Of a DNA stretch of 64,000 nt, positions 51,201-64,000 are shown one piece after another. The translations under genes were made by a program, and so were the position numbers. The notes under the pieces were generated by a model, which worked only from the letters and a program-made list of their open reading frames with translations, was not told where the DNA came from and did no database searches. Every line of letters starts with the position of its first letter. Positions within the stretch are counted from its first letter, which is position 1. This DNA is from Dirofilaria immitis (lineage: Eukaryota > Nematoda > Chromadorea > Rhabditida > Onchocercidae). The stretch is taken from contig JAKNDB010000107.1 in the NCBI GenBank assembly GCA_024305405.1, forward strand, positions 186,001 through 250,000. Direction: 5' to 3'.

Positions 51201-52958
51201 AAATATGGAAACATGGAAATCTTTATGTTAGTGTTAAAAGTTAAAACAGAACATATGTTCACTGATTTATAATTCATATTTGATGTACAAAACGAACTTG
51301 GAAGAGAAAAATCGAAAAAGCTGTTTAATTTTCTCATTATGCAAAATTATTTTAAAACTTGCAGGTTAATACTGCATATTTGAATAGAACTGCTCATACT
51401 GCTCAGATTACTTCGTTGCAGTTTTCTCCAGATAGTAAACAAATCCTTTCAAGATCACGTAAGACATTTCCGATCATCGTAGCGGTACCTCTAAATGGTA
51501 GTTCTTATCGATTTCTAAAATGTAATGAAATATTTTGCAGTTGATGGCACAATGAAGTTATGGCAACTTGAAACATTTAATAAGCCTTTACATGTTGTGG
51601 AGAATTTGAAAAATGAATTTGTGAGGTAATTTTGAAAAATTTCTTCCAATTATTTTAATAGAATATCTTTATTTTGAAGATTTGTAGCACACAATGCTTT
51701 GTAGTTTTTTATACAGTCTCAGAGATGATGCAGTAAATTATTTTAGTTCAGATTATTTGAAATTGCAACGCTAATATTGTTAAATTTTATAGAACTTCAT
51801 TATTTCAGTACAGATTGCGGTTTTGCTCCTCACGGTGAAATGGTCTATACGGGTACCTCTTTTGATGATGAGGACAAATCTGATGGAATGCTCGCTTTTT
51901 TGATTCGAAATCCTTTGATCTTATTTATCGAATCACGTATCCGAAATTGGTTGATTTTCCATTATTCAGATGTGTTTCTGAAAAATTAGTTCTTTATGAA
52001 TTTATAGAAACTGGTTATTATTAGAACATTTGTAATTCCTAGTTTTCAGAGTTGCATTAGGATCTCTTGGCAGCCCAAAATCAATCAGATCCTTGTTGGT
52101 TTAAGTGATGGTTCACTCCGATTATATTATGATCCTGTAAATAGTTTGAGAGGTGCCCTTCTTTGTGTTTCACGACCATTAAGAAGAGCTCGTCAGCAAG
52201 AAGTAATCCGTGAAGAATTAGTGCTGTCACGTAAGTTTCCTCATTTTTATAAACACATCGTTTTCTAAATGAAGAGTCATTGCAGATCAATGAGTTAATT
52301 CATGATAATTTATTTTAGCACTAACCTTGGAAATGTTCCAACCGAGAGGGAGGAAGGCGAAGAGAAAGAAGTTACAACTTGGCGACTAAAGAAATATTTG
52401 CGAATGATGGACAACAAGTTACGCCCTGATTTCCGAAAGCCTGCTGACATGCCAATGAGCGGACCAAGTTAGTTCAATTATTTGTTTGAATTGATAAGAC
52501 TTTTTCATTTTTCTAGTTTGTTTTGTATTAAATTTTTCTTCGCAAATTATGTTAATCTGATCGAGAAGTTTCATTTTAATCAATCTTACTTTTAGGCTCA
52601 GGTGGTCGGGTAGCTGCTTCAGGTGGAACATTGCATTCATATATCGCCAAACAAGTAGGTACGAAAAGGAATCGTGATTTCCTTGCAGATACTGATGTAC
52701 GTGCATCTATTTTGCGTCATGCTGAAGAGGTTTGCTGTTTTTCTATCAACAATCTTGCCCTTTTTTAATCGTTTTCTCTGCTTGTTTATCTCATTAACGA
52801 GTATGTTTTATTTATAGGCCGAAAAAAATCCATATTATGTCACGAAAGCATATCTCAAAAATCAACCAGTTACAATTTTTCAAGAAAAGACAACTGCGCC
52901 AGAAGAAGATGAAGGTGATGCAGAATTAGAACCATTGTATAAGATTTCAAAAAAATGA
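48265..52958 (+). CDS. wdr70: WD repeat-containing protein 70 (GAD-1 type)
   Basis: Sixteen exons: 48265-48306, 48451-48716, 49340-49400, 49546-49667, 49827-49889, 50020-50153, 50272-50390, 50491-50602, 51028-51226, 51365-51458, 51541-51625, 51809-51973 (or 51988), 52050-52230, 52319-52467, 52596-52729, 52818-52958; about 689 aa against 654 in human WDR70. The N-terminal [11 protein letters not shown] matches the family's KKAR-F-L-AM motif. An acidic linker ([11 protein letters not shown]) precedes the WD propeller: [92 protein letters not shown]. The tail has the diagnostic [15 protein letters not shown] and [15 protein letters not shown] blocks. WDR70 is nuclear, linked in vertebrates to histone H2B ubiquitination in DNA repair; the C. 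elegans homologue gad-1 is needed for gastrulation. Three exons are each one base short (48550-48554, 51896-51901, 52342-52343); exon phases show a base is missing, not that the gene is dead. Confidence 0.95.
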
Positions 52959-53707
52959 TCCAAGCTTCTTTGTTTTGTATCTTTATCGTTAGCTTTGATT
53001 AAAGGATGTTCATAACCATTCTTTTTCACTTTCAAAAACTAGAACGAAATTTCACGATTTTATATTGCTACTTTTTTCATTTATTTACATCAAGTTTTTT
53101 CATTGGTCTTTAAATATTCTTTTATCTGATATAATTATTCTCTATTTTATCAAAGAATCTAGGAGAAATAACAGGGAATTTTAAATAGATTTTAATGAAA
53201 AATTTAAAATGAATTTAAAGGTTAGATATGGAGTGTCAGAATTAAGTTCAAATTTCAACAATAGATCTTAAGAGATTAGATCCTGAATGATTTCTCAAGA
53301 AAATATTCTTTTAAAATTGTTATAGAGTATCATTATAGAGACTATTATAATTTAGCGGACTGAGTAGCTGCTTTTCATTTAATGGAAATGGTATACATAA
53401 ATATATATAAATAAATATTCATATAAATATACATATTTGATGCAGGAAAGTGAATAATTTTATTAAATTATATGGAAAAGATATGATCTTATTTGATGGT
53501 TAGACATCGCTTTTTCATATAATCAGATATGAATATATAACGTCATATATAATCCGGCTTAATTGATCACGGTATAAAAATTGATTGTTCGAGAAAACAG
53601 AAATTGAATTACTAGGCATTTCTTTGGTTCTTGATAAAATTTTGGCCTATTGGCGTTACTAGGAAAAATACCATGATTTTGTGAAATATGAAGACGTAGA
53701 AACTACT
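52959..53707 (+). other. intergenic between WDR70 and cdk-8
   Basis: The two genes are co-oriented and 749 bp apart. The stretch carries an AATAAA at 53410-53415 and AT-rich sequence, then the short cdk-8 leader. The spacing is wider than usual for C. elegans operons but within what is seen in some parasitic nematodes, so co-transcription is possible and unproven. Confidence 0.5.
53673..53699 (+). promoter_or_regulatory. two minimal upstream ORFs before cdk-8
   Basis: ATG ATT TTG TGA at 53673-53684 and ATG AAG ACG TAG at 53688-53699 both stop before the predicted cdk-8 ATG at 53708. If the leader extends this far upstream they would reduce initiation at the main start. A possible trans-splice acceptor (TTACTAG) ends at 53661, just before them. 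Confidence 0.5.
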
Positions 53708-58224
<4,517 letters not shown>

Positions 58225-58375
58225 TGATTAATATTTATAGTTCATTTAAATTATTACATTTCTTTATATTTCAGAGGCAGGAATCTGATATTGGTAGAAA
58301 TTAGAAATCAAAAAACTTGCTCAATTGAAGTGTTTGGTTTGTATTCTGAATCATTTAACTGATCTCATAAAAGCA

Positions 58376-58381
58376 AATAAA
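58376..58381 (+). terminator. polyadenylation signal of cdk-8
   Basis: AATAAA 152 bp after the cdk-8 stop, followed by a TG/T-rich stretch (GCTTTGTAGTTTCTCTTTCC). It is the first canonical signal after the coding region. Confidence 0.55.
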
Positions 58382-61300
58382 AATATGCTTTGTAGTTTCT
58401 CTTTCCTCTTTTCGAAGCAACTGAAATTTGAATGTCTGGAAGATTGTCTTTCTCTCTGTATTTTAGTTCATCTATCACTTGTTGTGCAATAATACTCCTA
58501 AGGAATGTTTCTATTCATGCATTTTTGCATTTTTTTTTTATAATTTAACTGTGATTGCCAAATCTTATGCATATTGGTTTTTCTTAGTTACATCAATAAA
58601 TTTTGAGACTTTCATATAGATTCATACAAACACCAAATGAAACTGTTTAAGGTATAATACATTTAAGATGAGATATCTTTATTTATTAATTAACATCAAT
58701 TATATTATTATATTATGTCATATCGTAATTAATTCCATGTTAAATATTTTCTGAAAAGCTGATATGATTATACAAAAAGAAGAAATTATTAATGCTAAAT
58801 CATATTTCATATCCGCAACAGTTCAGAATATTCATATATAAACTTCAAGAATTTCCTCTAATACAATGTGTGGAATTGTCAGGAAAAGGGATAATTAACA
58901 GTAGATGACTAATTATTAACGCAATTTTTTTTCTTTCAGAATAATAGTACTTTTATATATCTAAAATATTGTTGTGTAACGTTTATTCTTCATTACTTAG
59001 GAAATTAGAAATTTTTAAGTTTAAGATGAAATTCTCAAGCTTCTTTGACTTTTTGAATTCTTTATAATCACACACAGTATATATTCGCAATTTGTTGTTT
59101 TATGTAAATCAATAGAGTATACTTTTTCCGTCTGAATTTAAATTCTTGCAGCTATATTTTAGTGCATTATTACTTCAATAAAGGCAAAACTTTATTTGTA
59201 ATTCTGAATAGTTCAGGGCAATCACACTTGTTTATATTCCCAATATTCTCTTATTCAAAAAAAAAAGCAGCATTTCAATGAGCCTTTCATATTAGATGAT
59301 GCTGGAATAAGTATTTGTTATTTTCACCAAATCGTTTTTAATGTCATAAAAGTTGTATAAGAAATGTTGAAATAGCAGTATAAGTTAAAGAGTCTATCAT
59401 TGCTATAAAGAGAGTTCAAATGGGTGCTTTTATGTTTCTTATATGATAGAACGAACAGACTTGAATAAAATATCGATAAAGATAATGATAGTAATACATT
59501 AGTGATATTGTAATTTTATTTTAAAAGAAATAGCTTAATTGTAATTCATATAATTAATGAAATATTTTTGGATAATAATATGTACTATCGAAAATGATCA
59601 TTTTGGATTATATATAAATTGTAATTTCTTCCTAATTTTAATTTTATCCAAATTTCTTCTGTTCTTATTCTCATATAATAGAAAATTATTTCTTTTCACT
59701 TTTGGCAATATGTTTATTTAAAAAGCTTTTGAATAGCCACAGAATAATAATAACTTAACCTAATTTTATCTTTAATTTTCATATAAATAAAATATTCTTA
59801 TCGAAGAAAATGATTGTAATTTAAATTATTAATGTAATTTTGCTTTCACAGTCTATTTATTTCAACTTTCTAATGATATTTTTATTTTTTTAGTACCTAG
59901 TAATGTTAAAAAAAAAAAAAAAAGAGAATATTAAAATGGAAAATTCATTGCTCTATCTCATCTACTATCATCTTTTTAATTCAGATGAAATGATGGTAGT
60001 CTCAGTTCAAATGACGAAATTGTGTTTTATCCTTTTAACATTATTAGTCTTAGTGATATCTGTTAATCAGTCATGCTAGAATTATTGTTAGATTCATACA
60101 TTTCACTGCACTGATTCTCCATCATTATAAGTTTTTCTCATAAAGGAGAAAATTGAAATTTGAAATTCTTCTGTACTATGACGGCGATATGATATTGTAA
60201 TTGCTAATTCTTTCATTCGTTTGAGTCTTGAATGCACTATTTAATCCTTTTTGTCTCCATTCGTTTTCTATTCCATTCCTTACTTCAAAAAAGTTAGCTT
60301 TATCTGTCATACTATCTTTACTCTGCATTATATTTCTTTTTCTTATATTTTGCTTTTCCTGAATCTATGTTGGTGCATACATATGTTTGCTATCCGATCA
60401 TGACATTTGATATGAGAAAATAAAGAGTAAGAAGTAAAATTAATATAAATTCATCAAACAGAATGTTGTGGAAGAATTACTGAAGTGATTTAGAGCAATT
60501 TGATAGTTTGTTCATCTTAATCAAGGTATTCATCCTGAGGAAGTACGAAAGTACCACTTATCAAAGCTATCATATTATGTCTATTCTATTCTTTTCCCTT
60601 TTTTTTTTGCTATTCACTTTTTCGAGAAATGAACGACTATTGATAATTCTTATTTGAATCCGTTCTGCTTTTTAATTAATCTCTTTCAATAAATGGAAAA
60701 ATTCATTTGGGATAACGATTAAAAGGAATTTCTTGATTTAAACTTCCATACCTATTCAAAAACAAAATCATTATAGTAGTTGTTAATGTCATATCAACAG
60801 AAAATCGTATCAACAGAAAAACTTTTCACATAATTTAACTCTTGATTTTGACGTTTAGCACATGAACTTTTTCAGTTTTTTCACCTTAAATTTCGAAATT
60901 TAATAAAAATAGAGCATTGTTTACGAAAAACGAAAATCAGTTGAAGGAAGTTTGATGCGATCCATGATGCACCATATAGCAGCATGATGCACCATATAGC
61001 AGCTGTACCAATAATATGCCTATGGAACGGCGTATAAAAATGCTCAATTCGAGATTTGTTTAATAGATCTGTTAAATTTTCATCTATCAAACTGTTCTTC
61101 ATTCTTTTTCTGTAACTAAATTGAGCAATTCTTTGATTTTTAACTTTTGAGCATTGATTTAAAAATTTTTAAATTTTAGATTTTTTCGATTGAAATTCAA
61201 ATGAATTAAAAAGTTTTTGCGCTTATACTCACTCATCAAAAAAAGTTAATAAAATTCATACAGAAAGCTTCATTTGAGACTTACCCAAAGACTCGCATAT

Positions 61301-62166
61301 TTAAAAAAAAAAAAAGTTTGTATAGCATATAAGAGATCAGTTTTAAAAGAAAAATTTCCGAAAAATGAAAGTGAAAAAAGTAAATTTTTTGTAAACATTG
61401 CAAAAGGCCTTATTCTTTATAATGTCAGAAAAACTCTCGCATATTTTGAAAGAAGTGCTATATGAGATAAATTGAATTACAGATTTAAATGGTGGAACGA
61501 AGTTTTAAAAGAATACGTCATATTCATTGGGAGTTTAAGAATAGGTTGAAGACATTTCATCCCACAATTCCTGTAATCATTCGTTTCATTGAATAAAACT
61601 ACTTCATTACGTTAGTACTCTAGATATCCTGAGGGAAACTTCAGAGGGAGAGAATCTGCTACTAGATAGCTCGATTAACCTTTCGTCCTTATATCAAATC
61701 ACGTCAGAATCACTTTGTTCCTTCATTAGAGTTTCATCTGGCTTCATCCTACTCGTTTACGACCCATTATTCTTTCGGGTCTCAGCATATACGCTTGTCA
61801 TTTGGCTGTTCTATTGCATGCAACATGAACGAAATTATGTTATGCCATATATACATGTATATATATAGATCGTATAGCAATTATGGTTGCTCCATTATCA
61901 AAGCAGAATGAAGCAATTGAGTTTACAACAATATCAGAAGTTTCAATTAAAAATCTCAAGGCTAGCATTTCTTTGCAATCTTAAATTTAATTAAAAAGAG
62001 AAATAAAATGAAGGATAGAAATGGAAAGTCAAACAAAGAAAGAAGAACGAAAAACTGCTCGGGATAAATCAAATATTTTAATTGATAATACATCTGCACA
62101 TCATATTGATCGTTGATAAATATTACTATCATTTGATTAGCTGACTTTTATTAGATTCGATTGCAG
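58382..62166. other. intergenic or 5' flank of the membrane-protein gene
   Basis: AT-rich, with homopolymers and no supported gene. A 20-bp unit (CATGATGCACCATATAGCAG) is directly duplicated at about 60965-61005. A plus-strand 63-codon frame at 61274-61465 (Lys-rich) and a short frame at 61884-61984 starting MVAPLSKQNEAIEF lie in the right orientation to be upstream exons of the next gene; the latter has a GAA|GTTTCA donor of matching phase, but support is weak. Some 61.6-61.85 kb sequence is less AT-rich. Confidence 0.45.
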
Positions 62167-63565
62167 TTAATTGGATGGTTCCTGATAATCGGCAATCTGA
62201 TTACTCTGCTGCCGCTTCTCACCATGGATTCACAATTCGCCGATGCTGCAATGAAGTATTCCTTTCTTACTTTTATGTATACCACATCACTTATTTGTAC
62301 GATATTTGCGCTCAAAGATAGCAATCATATCATGTTATATCCAATTCTCGTTACCACGGTTCGTTTTAAACGAGAATTAAAAATTTGCTGTTAACCAGTA
62401 TCAATGAAATGATAAATTAAAAGAAAAGCAATATAATATCCTATTCAATTTTCATAATTCACTTTCCAGTAATTTATTAAAAGTTGGAATGATGACTTTT
62501 GCTGCTATCTCAAAACATCTATTTTAAAGTTTCTGAAAGATTCGCTCCAAAAGCTCAATAATTTCTCTTTTAAATTGAGCAATGATACAATTCTTTAATT
62601 AGCTTAAAATTAATATTTTAAAAGTTTTTATAATAATATCAGAATTTATGATAGTATCAGCGGATTTAACTAAAAATCTCCAAGTTAAAATTGAATACTA
62701 TAGCGTATTAAAACGATTCAACTATCGTTTTTCTGATCCCTAAAAACTAAATTTTTTTTTCATTGCAACTGATACCTTTATGCTATAGAAGCAATCATAT
62801 AACTTTGTAGAGAAAATATAATACATATTGTTAATTTCTTTTCATAGATCATATTAATTTTGATCATAATAGTGAATTTTGTGACTTTCAGATAGCATTT
62901 GTCATAATTTCATTATCAGCATGGATTTTCATATTATTCAGTAAATTCTACTGTTCTCATTCCAATAACTTATATTCTCTGTTTATATACAACGGTTTGT
63001 TTCTCGCATTTTGGAAAAGATAATAGCAGAATTTTTGTAGAACTTCCCATTATTTTTTGGCATTTTCCTAGAAAAGTTATACTTTACTTTTTCATCGTTT
63101 TCTTGTTCATACTCTTTTTCTGAATGAATACGTTTGATTCTTCTATTCATCAAAATATAAAATACTATCTATTTTTGTTTTTATTCTAAATTAACATTAA
63201 TTGCTGGATTGTCATAACAGAGATCTAATGTTTTTAATGTATTATTCGCTTCGTGTACTGTCAAAAAAAAAATCTCCAAGTTTCATTATTAGTTCTTTTT
63301 TTTTTTTATTTTTGATCTCATTATTGAATATGATATGCTAAAGGAATCTTTATAAAGGAACCATCTTTTCACAATGTCAAATACATTGGGATATTTCGCC
63401 GCTCCTATCTGTCTCATTATTGTTGATAACTTTCGAGAAATTGTTCGAATTTATCATTTTTCGTCGTCTGATGAAAATTTTTGAATTGCAACAATGTAAT
63501 AATATACATTTTGTGTCACTGAAATCAACAGAGCTTTCGGCAAAAATAATGATACCGATGACGAG
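62167..63565 (+). CDS. multi-pass membrane protein, partial (first and last exons unresolved)
   Basis: Two adjoining exons are well supported: 62167-62358 (TTGCAG acceptor, ACG|GTTCG donor) and 62892-62994 (TTTCAG acceptor, G|GTTTG donor), joined in phase 0. They encode a helix LIGWFLIIGNLITLLPLLTM, a short polar loop (DSQFADAAMKY), a second helix SFLTFMYTTSLICTIFALK, a short loop with LYPILV, and a third, IAFVIISLSAWIFILF, followed by a Cys/His/Asn-rich loop. This layout suits a small tetraspan-like membrane protein. I do not recognise the family. Downstream, either a 46-bp intron (62995-63040) leads to a hydrophobic C-terminus stopping at 63121-63123, or splicing goes to a small exon at 63532-63565 (AFGKNNDTDDE) and the gene continues out of the window. 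The latter exon is acidic and protein-like but its phase does not fit directly. The start lies upstream of 62167. Confidence 0.5.
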
Positions 63566-64000
63566 GTAAATCCTTTAATGATTTCGTGAACTAATTTTAA
63601 TCGCTAAAATAATTTTCAAATGAACTATAATAGCAATTTAATACTGAATCACATTCATTATATTTAATGACTACTCTGAATTAATTTTTTATGATTTTTG
63701 ATCATAATATAAGATGTAAAAATTAACATGAATCATATATTTTTAAGCTTGATGCTATTTGTTTAGATTATTGACTGCTATATCAAAGAGAGAACTAGAT
63801 CAGCTTTTCGAATATCGTCTTTTGCAAAAATTTTGACGGAGATTTTTTGATAGAATACTATCATTATAGATGTTTTTATTCTAGATTTTTTGCAAAAGAA
63901 TAAATTCTTAAATATTTTTGATTATTTAAGATATTTTGAAGACCCTATCATTACTTTCGGTACCATATTTAATAGAAATATTCTTTTTATTAAGTGGTAA
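63566..64000. other. window edge, no gene assigned
   Basis: AT-rich sequence with a possible acceptor (TTGTTTAG) at about 63767 but no frame I can tie to the membrane-protein gene. It may be an intron of that gene. Confidence 0.35.

Overview
The window reads as an AT-rich (roughly 70% or more A+T) animal nuclear genome. It has many small exons, introns often of 46-60 bp, and splice acceptors of the nematode type (T-rich tract then TTTCAG or TTTTAG). An NLF-1/FAM155-type ion-channel factor, a CDK8 kinase and a WDR70 protein give it a metazoan gene set. A nematode, perhaps a filarial or related parasite, fits best. The species call is inference, since no spliced leader or species-specific gene was seen.

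Layout. 1-9.2 kb is gene-poor with long trinucleotide microsatellites and a degenerate ~31-bp minisatellite. A small gene at 9.3-10.0 kb appears to encode a ~102-aa LITAF-like zinc protein. 10-16.8 kb holds tandem arrays, including seven copies of an 88-bp unit. At 16.8-22.0 kb a plus-strand multi-exon gene of unknown family has a 2.9-kb first intron carrying a 49-bp tandem array. 22.0-26.1 kb is empty. 26.15-31.9 kb is the minus-strand nlf-1/FAM155 gene in seven exons. 32-44.9 kb is a gene desert with simple repeats, a 29-bp palindromic minisatellite, a few GC-richer islands and a tRNA-like (SINE-like) element near 40.65 kb.

The gene-dense part is 45-58.3 kb. A minus-strand coiled-coil protein of unknown family (7 exons) is divergent from a complete WDR70 gene (16 exons, plus). 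That is followed 750 bp later on the same strand by cdk-8 (13 exons), the Mediator kinase with a Gln/Met-rich tail. 58.4-62.1 kb looks intergenic, and from 62.17 kb a multi-pass membrane protein gene starts and probably leaves the window.

Common thread and caveats. WDR70 and CDK8 are both nuclear factors of chromatin and transcription, while NLF-1 serves the NALCN-type sodium leak channel. No shared pathway is evident across the window. Seven positions in the three genes of 46-56.5 kb each lack one base relative to an otherwise perfectly phased model, mostly in A or T runs. The simplest reading is consensus error in the assembly, not gene decay. The features most worth a second look are the GC-only GNRA hairpin 6 nt before the predicted nlf-1 start, an optional intron deciding the nlf-1 C-terminus, the tRNA-like island at 40.1-40.9 kb and the unassigned 16.8-22.0 kb gene. 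I found no clearly new molecular system.
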